Source: Cyrtodaria siliqua
Taxonomy: Eukaryota; Mollusca; Bivalvia; Adapedonta; Hiatellidae
Direction of reading: 5' to 3'
DNA: 64,000 nt
Assembly: GCA_037043455.1 (NCBI GenBank)
Contig: JAWPHD010008254.1
Coordinates: 1 to 64,000, forward strand
The notes beneath the pieces were generated by a model that was not told the DNA's origin, made no database searches, and saw only the letters and a list, made by a program, of their open reading frames with translations. A program made the position numbers and the translations under genes. Position 1 is the first letter of the stretch. Every line of letters starts with the position of its first letter. Of this stretch, positions 35,201 to 47,100 are shown one piece after another.

Positions 35201-37914
35201 TCACAGGTATTTGTATTTGTATCCAAAAACAACCTCTAGTTAATATGTTCATCTTTGTGTATTTTTTACAGGATTCTGTTGGGCCAGACAACATCCCTGG
35301 TTATGGTAATGTCCAGAAATTAGCGGAATACTTGGTGCGCTTTCGATCCGGCACTCTATCACTTACAATGGAACAGGCCTGGTATATTGTTCATCTGTGG
35401 GCAGATTTGGCTGAATATGACAGGCGGCCCACTGTGTTCTCGGAGCGTTTTGCACGAGAATCCAAGGGACGGTTTTGTGCACCCAAAAGAATTGTTGCAC
35501 CAGGGGTAAAAAGCACTGAAAGGTATACATAACTGATTTTTATTTGGAAAGAACTAAGATTGATTCATATGCTTCAAATGCAAGTTACACTGCAGGGCTA
35601 GAAATTAGCATGTTTAGTTTACTAATTGGTTTGTAAAATTACTAGCCCAAATCAAAATGTACTAGCCCAAAATAATATTCAATAAAAAATTCCTTATTAA
35701 TCCTTTATTCGAATACAATGTACAACGTTCTTTGCTAAACAAAGTTATATATTTATTGAAAATGTTTAAATATATCTGGTTTTCAAAGGGCTAGGTTAGC
35801 GCCACATATGAGATATATATAAACCGTATGTGTTTCATACGAAATGTACTACTTTATATTAAATACATAAAGCATTTAAATACAATTTGTAGAATATTGT
35901 ACAAAATGGTTTAAGTCTTGATGTTTTTTAGTAGAAATGTATTTCATATACATGTATTACATGTGTTCTTTTCATATGAAATACATATGTGGAATACATA
36001 TGTGGTACTTATGTAAAACGTGAATTTTACACCTAGATATGTTTCCTGTGTACTGTATAGCACTATCTGTATAAATGGACCGTGGCCTAGTGGTAGAACG
36101 TTCACCTTGCAAGTGGGAGGTCATGGGTTCAATCCCTGGTACAAATGGTACCAGTAGGTCCCTTGCTTGACACTCAGCATATAGAGGGTAGTACTATGAC
36201 TGGTCGTCCTGATGTCAGTATAATGTGACTGGGTGGGGTATCATGTTGTGTCTACGACGTGGTATTCCAGTGTGACAGCACTATAAAGTTGAGCATAGAG
36301 CTACCTCCTCACTTCTTCATGCAAGCACCGTCATTATATGACTGAATTATTGTTAAAAGTGACGTTAAAACACGATACATACATACATACATACACACAT
36401 ATTAGAGTTAATGCCATGTATTTATATCTGAATTGCAGGAGTGTTAAAGGACCAGACTCCACACCAGCCCAGTGGCCAAACTGCAACAGGTATGTTGAGG
36501 CCATCATGTGCAGGCTATGTGCAATATTTCCTGGCTCACAGCAACGTCATGGTAAAGTGACAACAAAATAGACATTGATCATGGAGGCATACAATAACAT
36601 CAGACAGACAGTCATCACCAATGCCACTGTGATTAACGAAACTTCCATCCTGCTTCCACAAATCAACCAAACTACATTGAAAACCTGGTAAATTTAATGA
36701 CATTTTTTTCTGTATATAAAATCAACCTGGCCTGTTAGTGGGTATAGCAAAAGTTACCCAAAAAAATGATACAATTTATTTAATTCACATTGATTACCAA
36801 ATCAGCTATACCGCTTACACAAACCACTCTCAATGGCATGGATGACAATGTTGATTTGGGAGGAAACCAAAGAAACCTGGCAAAACCCGCTTGTTTGAGT
36901 GACCGATCCCTGTAACACTGAGACAGGGAATTGTTCCAAAATAAGGTTCTCTGAGAGTATTAAAATCTGCCAGTAAATTATTTACAAAATCACACATGTT
37001 TCAAATTACTTGCATATTTTTTTTTTTATATAGCTCTTTAGAGTGAGTGACTAGTGTTTTACAGAACGAAAAGAAGCTAGGACTGCCACTACATCCCCAT
37101 CCGATGGTGTCTGCCATTTGACATCCCCATCCGATGGTGGCTGCCACTTTACATCCCCATCCAATGGTGGAAATGAGTAAAATTAATAAGATTTCCTTTC
37201 TTTAAGATGTTTAATCCAATGCATTTCTTGTGTCGTTTTAGGTATAACAACCGTAATCGAGGACAGGACAGAGATATTCTTCACCAGGGAATTGAACTTC
37301 TCCAAGCGAGCATGACAGCAGCTGAAGGACTCCCTCCACCTCTTTCACAGCCAGCTAGCCTTCCTACTGGTCATACTGAACCACACATGTTTTCAATGCC
37401 AGTTAATGCAGCAGGAACTGTTAAACAGAAGAGGAGTCGTATTATAATGTCGCCATCTTCAGCAGCACCAAACAGGAGACCGCAACCATCAGCAGTTCCT
37501 ATACTTCCTGTCGTAAATGCTCCACCAGCTCCCAGGCTTCCTATGTTTCCAGTGTATAAGGATCAACAGCCTGTCACCTTGGTAGTGGACCCAACCCACT
37601 TACAGACCATTCCCAGTTTCCAAGTTCCTGGGGCACTTGTATATGGTCATTCAAGTGATGTGCCCTATTCCACTCAGAGGTATAAGAGGATTAAATTGCA
37701 GGAAGAGTCGGTGGGTAAATTTCGCAGGCAGTATGTAAAAACAAAAGAAGTTATTCATTGTCAAAAGTGTGGGCATCCAAAAGAAAAACCATCTCACAGA
37801 AAAAAATTTGGAAACATTTTTTGCATAAATACAGAAACAGTTTCATTTGAAGACTGGAAGAAGCAGCTAAAAGAGGAAAGAGGATATGGAAAAAGGAAAC
37901 CTAAAGATAAATGA
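23029..37914 (+). CDS. DUF6729-type transposase-like gene, copy B, with premature stop in exon 12
   Basis: Thirteen coding exons: 23029-23258, 24175-24413, 25170-25262, 27405-27491, 27643-27741, 28133-28258, 29259-30860, 32306-32515, 32995-33327, 34098-34216, 35272-35522, 36439-36687, 37242-37914. Total length is 4,311 nt with every phase consistent, giving 1,436 residues if one nonsense base is read through. From memory the blocks match multicopy DUF6729 proteins of fish and molluscs; function is unknown. Exon 7 shows a DDE-like set (D557, D625, W651-H652, E814) and cysteine pairs C376/C381 and C414/C417. Exon 13 ends in a Cys/His knuckle (C1386, C1389, H1391, C1407). TAG at 36569-36571 (codon 1174) lies 116 nt before the last exon junction, so nonsense-mediated decay is expected. 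The likely promoter is at 21068-21266 in unit A. Confidence 0.82.
24175..24413 (+). CDS. Copy B exon 2 (residues 77-157)
   Basis: Opens with RGKTFKWMLENSIGYAAW, the block that made me think of DUF6729 relatives, in which a K-T-F/Y-K-W-x-x-E-N-x-x-G-Y-A motif is conserved (recollection). Ends with a basic stretch (KRIERAKK) and a GTAAGA donor, phase 1. Copies: 1530-1768 and 45659-45897. Confidence 0.8.
25170..25262 (+). CDS. Copy B exon 3 (residues 157-188)
   Basis: Short 93-nt acidic exon, too short to show as an isolated open frame (VVTEPVLHLFEDDLTDQ at its start). TTTTACAG acceptor, GTAAAT donor, phases 1-1. Copies: 2525-2617 and 46654-46746. Inferred from splice sites and frame continuity only. 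Confidence 0.65.
27405..27491 (+). CDS. Copy B exon 4 (residues 188-217)
   Basis: An 87-nt Ser/Gln/Ala-rich exon starting VSQSQASGWVSTTS. Its first bases (TGTCTCAAYCACAG) and last bases (a CTCACAAGCTWCACA core) recur in exon 6, so the two appear to be duplicated exons. Phases 1-1. Copies: 4759-4845 and 48890-48976. Confidence 0.65.
27643..27741 (+). CDS. Copy B exon 5 (residues 217-250)
   Basis: A 99-nt exon, low-complexity linker (EPQSKTKWSVRAVSSAPAQS at its start), phases 1-1, with TTTCAG acceptor and GTAACT donor. Copies: 4997-5095 and 49128-49226. Confidence 0.65.
28133..28258 (+). CDS. Copy B exon 6 (residues 250-292)
   Basis: A 126-nt Ser/Pro/Thr/Gln-rich exon related to exon 4. Copies A and C encode SQQIP where B encodes SNSIP, because six consecutive bases differ (28153-28158). 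Phases 1-1. Copies: 5487-5612 and 49618-49743. Confidence 0.65.
29259..30860 (+). CDS. Copy B exon 7, intact transposase-like core (residues 292-826)
   Basis: Uninterrupted 534-codon exon. Order of motifs: YVGWRNTLP; HHWISKALF; WWYPPQP; PLFLWMPRKL; cysteine pair C376-x4-C381; VRQVVDIAGIYN; cysteine pair C414-x2-C417 followed by SRKVTAW; CDMKVVRLMRQRGLGNSS; DSTKKV (D557); ATNVGNEYGQILMSVLTA; YVDRDCC (D625, D627); LDIWHFIRRM (D649, W651, H652); and TSLESFHLHLNRF (E814). The spacing, the W-H before the last acidic residue and the E-x-x-H/N motif resemble MULE/KDZ-like DDE nucleases with a zinc-binding region in front. That catalytic reading is my inference. The exon starts after TTTTTAG at 29258 and ends at GTATGT. 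Confidence 0.88.
31732..31980 (+). repeat. 35-bp minisatellite, seven copies (unit B)
   Basis: Same array as in unit A with one extra repeat, so it accounts for most of the length change in this part of the duplication. Confidence 0.95.
32306..32515 (+). CDS. Copy B exon 8 (residues 826-896)
   Basis: Continues the exon 7 motif as RFIPG-TLAHDTLFQAYL, then DGVGRWNQDRE, a His/Thr-rich middle and VLGRKISPSYKLPRKYTG. I recall similar strings (FIPGT, RWNEDR, YTGE) in fish DUF6729 proteins. Phases 1-1. Copy A: 10811-11020. Missing from C. Confidence 0.82.
32995..33327 (+). CDS. Copy B exon 9 (residues 896-1007)
   Basis: Starts with the conserved GELIGLEYLFNQTGKSLQ, followed by an acidic stretch (LESELELDVEEDEGFGD) and two related EA-x-PLP-x-SAM repeats. 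Donor GTAAGT, phase 1. Copy A: 11500-11832. Confidence 0.8.
34098..34216 (+). CDS. Copy B exon 10 (residues 1007-1046)
   Basis: A 119-nt exon reading HGPLMVPKIRNVPW then TLPETWAADQE and TFKITTGEQD. CTAACAG acceptor, GTAAGT donor; changes phase from 1 to 0. B differs from A by Val to Leu and Ala to Ser. Copy A: 12602-12720. Confidence 0.72.
35272..35522 (+). CDS. Copy B exon 11 (residues 1047-1130)
   Basis: Encodes DSVGPDNIPGYGNVQKLAEY, then LSLTMEQAWYIVHLWADL, EYDRRPTVF and FCAPKR. Probably a helical region. It is the most hydrophobic and ordered-looking part downstream of exon 8. Copy A: 13776-14026. Confidence 0.8.
36439..36687 (+). CDS. Copy B exon 12 with nonsense codon
   Basis: Encodes SVKGPDSTPAQWPNCNRYVE and a two-cysteine segment (AIMCRLCAIFPG). 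TAG at 36569-36571 replaces TGG (15085-15087 in copy A). Beyond it the frame is open (TLIMEAYNNIRQTVITN) to a GTAAAT donor, phase 2. Copy A: 14955-15203. Confidence 0.8.
37242..37914 (+). CDS. Copy B exon 13 and stop (residues 1213-1436)
   Basis: Terminal exon. It has a long Pro/Ala-rich disordered segment, then a basic end with the knuckle CQKCGHPKEKPSH and a final Cys nine residues on, close to a highly charged tail (GYGKRKPKDK). The knuckle resembles the C-terminal Cys/His element I remember from relatives. Between A (15759-16431) and B the knuckle reads KKIGKSFC versus KKFGNIFC. The first usable AATAAA is far downstream (17027-17032; 38510-38515). Confidence 0.82.
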
Positions 37915-40900
37915 CTAAATAAGTGACACCTTATAGTACCTTCTATGCCACAGTTAAGTTGATTTTTTTTCCAGTGACGGTGTTTTAAATTTTAATAATC
38001 TGACAGTAAAAGTGTTTTATATGTACAAATCTGAAAATCTGACAGTGTCTGTATAAATGGTATATATAGGTGAAACTGACAGTGATTTTAAGGATCTGAA
38101 ACGGGCAGTGATTTTATTGAGCTGAAATAGACAGTGTTTTAAAGGCCGAAGCTGAGCATGACAAAAGCTGAGATAAAATCTGCTGAAACGGACAGTGCTT
38201 TTAGTGAAGTAAAATACAAAAATGAGATATAGGGTCCTATAGAAACCACAGCGTCCGAGCGCAAAGGCATCGTAGGTCCGCACTGTACTGCAAACAAGGA
38301 CTTGAAAATACAATGAAAGAGACAAAAACAACAGAAAGGGTAGTGAAGACAGGGTAACCGACTTGGAACGGTCAGTAGGCAATAAGGCCCACTGGTTAGC
38401 TTGAATCGATTTTATATGCGCACAATCCTCGCTATTATTATGTCTTCAGCGCCAAAATAGACAAGACAGTGTAAACAAAACTACATCCCATCAAAAGGAA
38501 TTCTCTAACAATAAAGTCCACATCCCGAGACAAAGTGCTTTTAGCGGACTGAAATAGACAGGCAATGAAAGCGCTTTTGTTTTAATATTCAATTCACAAA
38601 CAATGAAAAAGGATTTTAGTATTGTTCACAGACAATGAAAATGCTTTGAGTGAATTTCAGAACTTCGGTTTGGTTCAAGACAATGAAAAGATTTTTAGTG
38701 TGATACAACGACAATGAAAGTGCTTTTAGTTAAATGTTTGATTCACGGACAACGAAAAAGTCTTTTACTGTGATTCACGGACAACGAAAAAGGTTTTTAG
38801 TGTGATTCACGGACAGTGACAAGGTTTGATAAAACTAAAAATTTTAATGCTGCCTACTAATGCAATATCAAAGCAATGCTGGCAATCATTTTTGAAGGCA
38901 ATGATTTAAAAAATAAAAGCACTGAGTTTTTTAAAAAAAAATGACGTAATTGATTTTATCACATAACGTCCCTTGTTAGCAGTGTCGAACACCCATTTAA
39001 TATTCTGTTGTATGACACACGTGTCATACAACCTGAAACGATTTTGATTGGTTGAGTTAAACATGTAACACTATGCAAGTTTATTAACTGAAACTATTTT
39101 ATTTATTACAAATTCACCCAGATCTGAGTCATAAACTTATTATTTGTGACAGCTTATAAAAATAATGCACGTTGTACAAAACATTGTTGTTGGTTTGTTA
39201 AAAAGTTGGCGTAAACTGCTATTTTGTAAAGAGGTAAAACACGAACTCTTTTATACGCGACGTTATGTGTGAGACGCGACGTTACGACGTCACATATTTT
39301 ATTACGTTTTGGCGCTAAAGTGTGTCTGACGTCGTGGCGGTTCTATGTCCATCTGAATTAATTTTTACTTATTTGATTGCAATGTTATGTGATAAAAAGG
39401 ATCTTAAACTCGTTCCCATTCCATTATAACATTTATGAAACTCGTTATGAATTATTTTTAATTCATAACTTGTTTCATAAATCTTATATGAAATGGGAAC
39501 TCATTTAAGATCCTCTATATATACAGCATACAGAATGGTAAAATATTAATTTGCTTTTATTTATGGTTTTGTTTTATAAACTTTCAGAAAGTCTTTCAGA
39601 TTATATTTGGATTTATCACTAGCTAGCATATTATGAATTGCATTGAGTAGAAGGTTCCAAGCCCTTGCAGGTCACGTTTCAAGGCATGCCTTTATGAAAC
39701 AAGTTGAAAATGCCTTTAAGCTTGATTTCGTGAAAGCAGAGGAAAATATTTTAGTTATAAACTCAAGTAGAAGGATTTGTGTTATTTAAAAGTAAATAAA
39801 TAGTTCATCCAAGGTCTACAATATGTTTTGTTTTATGAATACTTGTATGTTTATACATTATATGTTTATTTGAATCAAAAGAGAATAAGATTTTATTTCA
39901 TGACATAGAAAAGTTAAAATTAAAGGTAAATTAATGTAATCCCCAGGTTCCTGTATTAGTCAATTATTTGGCAGTGGAGGTGCAACTATTCAATTAAAAT
40001 TAACCTCATTTCCACGTGCAGTCAGACATGTACATAGATTCAAGTAATGTTTCTTTCTGTGACTATCAGGAAATGTTCATTTCATGATGATGTTTAAGAG
40101 TTAAATTTCTTAATTGATAATACTACTAAAAACGCCTTTAAATTGAAATACAATTATACGTTACTCAAATATTTTGTCATACATCTTTCATATATATAGA
40201 GGATCTTACATTCGTGACTGTGTGTTATTGACTTTAATAAGCGAGTTGAATAAAATAATAGGATACGAGGCTCTTGCCGAGTATCCTATCTTTTTATTCA
40301 AAGGGTTTATTAAAGTCAATAACACACAGTCACGAATGTAAGATTCTGTTTATCACATAACCCACCTACGACGTGATAGTTTCACTTTAATGTTGTCAAT
40401 TTTCCTTATATACAGCGGCAATTTGTAAGGTAAATCATGACGTCGTTTTGTTGATTACACGACGTCGCTACGTTACGCGGTTGTAAATGTGTTTGCCTTA
40501 AAAATAAATTGACACCCTAAACCAAATTTAACGTTACTAACGTTCATTTTATGAAGTAAGATTTCAAATAATGATAAATAATTAAGGCGTCGGAACGTAC
40601 CGTATGATATACCATGAAAACAGTTTAATGGTATTAACAGTTTTAACGTATACAAACAGTGATTCGGTCCTCGTTTGCATCTGTAATACACTAGTGTATT
40701 ACGAGAAATAAGTACTGGCTTTAATGCACTCCCAGATACCATGTTATGTGATAAACATATATATTCTCTTACTTGTGTTCATTGCAGCAACATGTGCCTT
40801 CTATCAGTAGGTCGATAGGAATGACCTGACCTTTGGCAGTGGAATTACAAGTGTAGGTAATATAGGGTACTTAATAGGCAAATATATATGAATTATGAGC

Positions 40901-42523
40901 AAACCACATGGAGTAAATTTGCTACAACAGATTTGTGTGTGAAATTTCGCAGTTCTGTTTAATAATGTAAAGTCCATGCTCTTAGTACGAACATATAACA
41001 CTTCTATGGTGTAATCGGTAAACACGTCTACCCTTTGGGTGAAAAAATTCAGGTTCGAATCCTGATGGGAGTAATTGTTCGGAACAAGAGCTAGATTAGG
41101 AATGTCTAAATTATAGCTATAATTTAATACTGAATTAAAACATCAGAGTATCATAGGCTATGTCAGTGAGAAAATAAGACAATTGAACATGCAGTGGTAT
41201 ATATGTCTGAAAAGTGACAGTTGATATTTCTTAAGCTTTTAAAGTCATGAAATACAATAAAAATGACCGATCCTTGGTATTTTGTTTTAAATATGTTTAC
41301 CATTTGTTATATTAAAGACATCATTAGCGGACGTTTACATCATTACAAGAGAGTGCCCTATATAATAATCTTCCCTGGTGTCCTATTTCTTCAAAAATAG
41401 TAGTAAGGGTGGTCCCAGTAGTAATACAGTTAGTAGAAGTTGTGTCATGTCAGAAGTAGTAGCAGTAGCAAGTATATTAGTAGTAGGAGTAGTAGTAGTA
41501 GTAGTATCAGAAGCAGCAGCAGCAGTAGTAGTAGTAGTAGTAAAGCAGCAGCAGTAGTATTAGGAGTAATAGTAGAAGTGGTGGCAGTAATAGTAGTACT
41601 AGCAATAGTAGTAGTAGTAGTGTTGTTGTATTAGTAGTGGTAGCAGTAGCAGGAGTCAGAGTAGTAGAAAAGTAGTATAAATAGTAGTAGTTCTACTAGT
41701 AGTAAAAGTAGTAGTTGTAGTGGGGGTGGGGAGTGGGTATGGGTGCGGGCAAGGGGGTCTCATAACAGGATAAAAGGAAATTAAATTTGATGATAACAGA
41801 TAAGTTAATTAAAAAAACCTGAAAACAGTTAACAGTAAATCTAATAACATTTGATTTTTTTTTTCACAAAAACTGATAACAAAATATAAATTTCGTCAAT
41901 AACAGGATAACAGGATACAGAAATAACACTTACACCCCGCGAACCCTCACCCCACTCCCACCCCGTAGTAGTAGTAGAAGTAGTGACAGTAGTAGAAGTA
42001 GTGGCAGTAATAGTAGTAGTAGTAGTAGCAGCAGTTGCAGCAGCAGTAGTAGTAGCAGCAGCAGTAGTAGTTATAATAGTAGTGTATTAGTAGCAGGAGA
42101 AAAAGTAGTAGTAGTAGTAGTAGTAATGGACGTTTAAATAGTAGTAGTAGTGTATTAGTAGTAGTATATGTAAGCCAAAGTGACCCATAAATGACCCAAT
42201 TCTTATTAAACAGAAGTTTGTTCGTGGGGTGGGGGAAAAATGCTGATATACTCTTTGATTATAAATATGTAGCTTTATTTAGAAAAAAAAATGTTTTTAA
42301 AGTTAAAACACCATGATTATAGTAATTTCCTAATCATTCAATACAAAATAGCACTCTGGCTGGTTAAAAGTTGAAAAGAAACAAAAATAAAACAAGCTTG
42401 ATCTGGGGATCGAACCACAACCTATGGGTTTTGGGCTAATTTTCCCCCTCTGAAAGTCGGTAACGCAAAAGAGTCTCGTGAGTGAAAGTTTTTGCGCTCC
42501 AAAATACCCACGATTCTTTGTTG

Positions 42524-42750
42524 CATTCTCGGTTAAACTCGGTTAATCTGACCAATCGGTGACTGTATCGCGACCGAGAATTAACCGACAATTGACCAAT
42601 CAGAGCACCCATTGCGACCGAGAATTGCATGACGTCACAGCTCCTTGTTCACAATATTTCCATATTTCGTGAGTTATAAATTTCTGTCGTTTTTGGTGAT
42701 ATTTGTGTTATAGTGATCGTTATGGGTGCACAGATCTGATTAGTTTATAG
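42524..42750 (+). promoter_or_regulatory. Putative promoter and 5' UTR exon of gene copy C
   Basis: Same architecture in unit B: CCAAT at 42552-42556 and 42596-42600, CRE at 42630-42637, TATAAA at 42675-42680, donor after 42750. It differs from the unit A version by a few bases outside the boxes. It would drive the truncated copy C. Confidence 0.58.
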
Positions 42751-44129
42751 GTAAGTCAAATTTTCTGCCGCCAATGATAAAAATAAATTGAGAAAAAGGC
42801 TCAAATAACGCTGATTTTTAAAGTTGAATATTGCAATAGTATTCGGATAACCCACCTATTTCGGACAACTTTATTCTAAACCTTCATGCTTTGACATGTA
42901 TTTTGTTCTGTCGATACTGATCTCAGATTATCAAGTTATGATATTCATAGAAGATGCATGGCCTTGAATTAACCAACCATTCTTGAGAATATTCTTAGTC
43001 TTAAGCCCAAGTATGCAAATTTCAATCACAAATATTTCTATAAGTTTACAGAATAAACGTTCATAACGAGCTGCTATGTATAAATATGATGCATACTATA
43101 AAATAGCAACTTCTTACGATTGTTTATCTTTGAAGGTCATGGAAATATTTATGAACAAATGTTCAGCCCATTGACTTTACTGTCCAACGGCAGGGTACGA
43201 AACATCCAACGGTAGGGTATGAAACATCCAAAGGCCAGGGTACGAAACGTCGAACTGCAGGTACGAAACATCCAACACATTGGATACTGGGTACGAAATG
43301 CCCAGGGTACGCAACGTCCTGTACCCAGTGTGCTGTCTTGACAATTTTTTCTAGCTGCGTTTGAAAACAACTAAGAATTAATATTGCTGCAGACATGGAA
43401 GTGGTTAGCTTCAAATCTTATCCCTCTTTCTCGTCCATTCGTGGCTCCTCAGGAATTCAGAAATAGTTGTTGTAATTTCATAACAACCTTTTACCCAGTT
43501 ACAGTGCACTTCTGTGATATTCTCACATTAAAATTAAGATTAAAATGCATCAAATGTGAGAAAACAATCTCTCTACGCCAATCATTTCTGGTGTTTGGGA
43601 TAATAAAATGTCCTTTTTGGCAGTTGAGCTGTTGATCAACGAACCGCAACTCTTTAATATTGACTATCAATGTTTCTTGCCAATACATTTTCCAATAATC
43701 GTCTGGAAGGTCGGATGCAAAGACATTACGACATCATGGCATCAGGAAAAAAGAGATTTGCGTTGCACCAAAGTGTCCCTCCATGGCTAATTTTTTAAAC
43801 TCACAGATGAAAATAACAATAATGTGCCACTGCAATTACAGAGGTAGTCAACCGATCATTGAATCATTGCACCTCTATGAAACTGAAGATTCTCCCAAAG
43901 CTAGCCTTGTTTTCTGATGGTATATACTGGCTATATAATTTATTATTCGCAGAAAAATAGTCTAGCTGCGCTGTTCTCCGACAGCTCTTGATTTAATAAA
44001 ATAAAATGTGGTTGGATACCAAAAACTACTTTTTAACTGGAATGTTGCAGAATAAGATTGAAAGTAATGTTTACTTGTTGAATTGATATTTCAAAATGTG
44101 AATTAATATTGGATCGGCTGCTAGGAATT

Positions 44130-47100
44130 GTTCCTATCGGTGACAGCAGCCGTCCCAGATTGAAAATGTTAGCATGGTTATCTAAATTCTAATGCTTTAC
44201 CATTTAAATGTCAGAAATACAAAGCAAAATCATAGATACGCACTTGTTTTGTTTTTATAAAAAGTCAAATTCTTCAGTTATGGAAGTTTGTTAACGTCAC
44301 CCAATGACGTTGTTTGTTACACTGTTACGTTATGTCACATACTGTTCAGATCGTAAACCCGTCATTTAAAGGTCGCAAAAATTGAGACATTAAGCAATGG
44401 AGTAGCGCGTTACAGTTGCATTAGAATAAAGAATTGATGAGAGAAGAGGATATTTTATATCAGAACCTTTACTGCTGCATCAGCTATCACATATAGTCTC
44501 TTTTTAGCTATCATGGATCCTTGGATGCCCCGCTTCAAAAAAGCGGCAGATGGTACCGTCTGTCTTAAAGACTCTGTTAAAGCGCTACGAGTGAAAAATG
44601 TGAGAAATAGGGAGTGGATCCCAGCTGCAAAACCTGAAAAGGTTAGACAGGAGGCAAAAGCCAGAGTTCTTGAAAAAGGAGGGGATCCAGGCAATTCTGT
44701 GCATATCTTAGGAGAGTACATTTGCCAGTATGGAGCTTTCAGGTAAAGCATACAGTAATTGTTACTGTGATGTACGAAAGACCTGCGGTGACTTCACATT
44801 TCAGAGCTCTCTTCTCTATCTCTCGCTGCAGGAAATTTCACATGAATGTTCATAACTTCTCAGATTTAATAAGTAATCTGCTCATGCATGCATACTCTAT
44901 ATATATGTCTTAAAAACACTATGGCATACTCTTCGAAAAGTGCGTGGATAATTATCATGCATTTGAAAAACATTGTTGACAATAACAATAACTTATTCAT
45001 GTTGTGATTACTTTAATGTAAGTATAAAGTCTGAACTCTGAAGTGTAGAGTCACCACCGGTCTTTTGTAGTGATGGTAAAGTAATTGCTGAATGCTTGTT
45101 CGGCAATATATACCGCAATACAGTTTTGTGTTCCTCGGGTTTTATCTATTTTTATTGTTACCGGTATGCAGGTAGGCAATAGTTTTTAAACATGTAAACA
45201 AGACCTCACAAAGCTTTTAGTTTTGAATCAATTCCTGAAGTCAAAGCTGCAAGTATATTTCCACCGATTTGCTTCAGCCTTCTTTAGGAAGGGGTCTCTG
45301 TGGTCGAGTGGTTAACATAGTTGCTCTGTAAACCTTCTCACCTCAGGCTCTCACCACTGCGGGTTCGAAGACCACTAGGGACTCGGCTTGTAAGTGAGGT
45401 GATGTTGATTCTGATGGATGGTGGGAGGTGTACAGTACTGGTTTAACCCAGGAATAAGTGGCTGGTCTGCCTCCACCACAAACAATTGACCACCAAACAA
45501 AGCTTCTGTTACTAAGGAACATTTGCAAACTCAAAACAGGACTAGTATCTCAATCTTAAACCTGATCCAAACAGGGAATAGAGGTTTCATGTATGTAATA
45601 ATGGTTTAGTGTTTAATTGTGTATAATAATTACAGACTGAACTTTGATATATATGTAGGGGTAAGACCTTCAAATGGATGCTGGAAAACAGTATTGGATA
45701 TGCAGCTTGCTCTGCTGTGGAAACTGAAAATGAACAGGTCACTGACAGCAACGTCAACAATTTTGTGAACAAAAAGGCCTTACTTCAGTACACCGAGCTG
45801 TTTCCCGAAAGCAGGGAGGCCATGAGATTAAAAAGAATTGAGAGGGCGAAGAAAACGAGCCTTCCAAGCTACCGCTTTCCAAAGAACATACCACCGGGTA
45901 AGAGCTCCTTTTGTCGTGTATTACACTGATTTATCACATAATTTGCAGTGTGGGAGTGTACTAAAGCCATGATATATTTATCATATAACACTAGTTAAAT
46001 AAATATGCAACTGAAGGAAGAATCATCATTTTTTCTTTTCCGTTCAGTTCAGAGTACATTGGAAATATACTCGGTGTTACAAAATCCAGGTCCGTGGCTC
46101 CAAGGTCAAGGTCATACTTAGATGTCAAAGATCACTTCAGGGGCATTTGTCACTTACAGTGACATTTCTTGTTTATTTATATATTTACAGTGTAGATACT
46201 TTTGGATCTCACAGGAAGTTAGGAATATAAATATGAATTAAATTGTAAATATAATTTATGGTCTGAAGGAAGGGCTCGCTAGCGAGTGAAATTATTATTT
46301 TTGTAATTTGAAATCCGAAAAAGTGGGAATGTTAGTATTTTAAAGCCACATTATGTTTATTTTCAACCTCAGCGCAGATGATACAGACTTTGTGTTGAGT
46401 ATTATTGTATAATATTATTTAAAATTTGACCTCCCTCTGTGACCTCCCTTGTTAGCCCATGTTTACATACACAATATCCATTTGACCCTGTAAGTTTGAA
46501 GGCTTAGTTATAGTAAATGATAAGAGAAGACAAAAATTACACATTGTGATAGCCATGCAGATGTAAAAAAAAAATTTGATTTTAAATCTTAAATTGGATG
46601 ACTTGCCAATACACAAAATTTATGTTGTTTACAACCATAGAAATATTTTACAGTTGTGACAGAGCCTGTCTTACATTTATTTGAAGATGATTTGACAGAT
46701 CAGGAATTATGTAAAGAAGCCGAGAAGTTTGAGTCTTTAACACAAGGTAAATATATAAAAAAAAATCAACTATAGTGAAACCTTTTATTGGAAGTAAACA
46801 CTAGTCCTTAATATCGTAAGTAACAGCAATTTAACTGTTCATATAAAGGTGAGTAAATAAGAACATAGAATGTCAATTGAAAAATGAGAATGCAGGAAAG
46901 TAGCTGAATTTTCTTCATCATTATGTCATTTATCGCCACAATTATAGGTCCTGTATGGCCAGGGGCGTACCTGGACATACTCCTATACGCCCGTGCTTAT
47001 AATTCATAGTCGGAAATTTGAAAAAAGCTGAAAATGCGAAAAATGCAATAAAAAGTAAAGCCGAAGGGTGGTTAGGGTGACGCGTGTATAATTTAGTAAA

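Larger units (their letters stand above)
22646..44129 (+). repeat. Tandem segmental duplication, unit B
   Basis: Second period (21,484 bp), joined to unit A without any intervening sequence. It holds the least damaged gene copy, with an uninterrupted exon 7. Private changes include a six-base cluster in exon 6 (28153-28158), a nonsense base in exon 12 (36569-36571), one extra 35-bp minisatellite copy and a 12-bp deletion near 35907. Confidence 0.97.
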
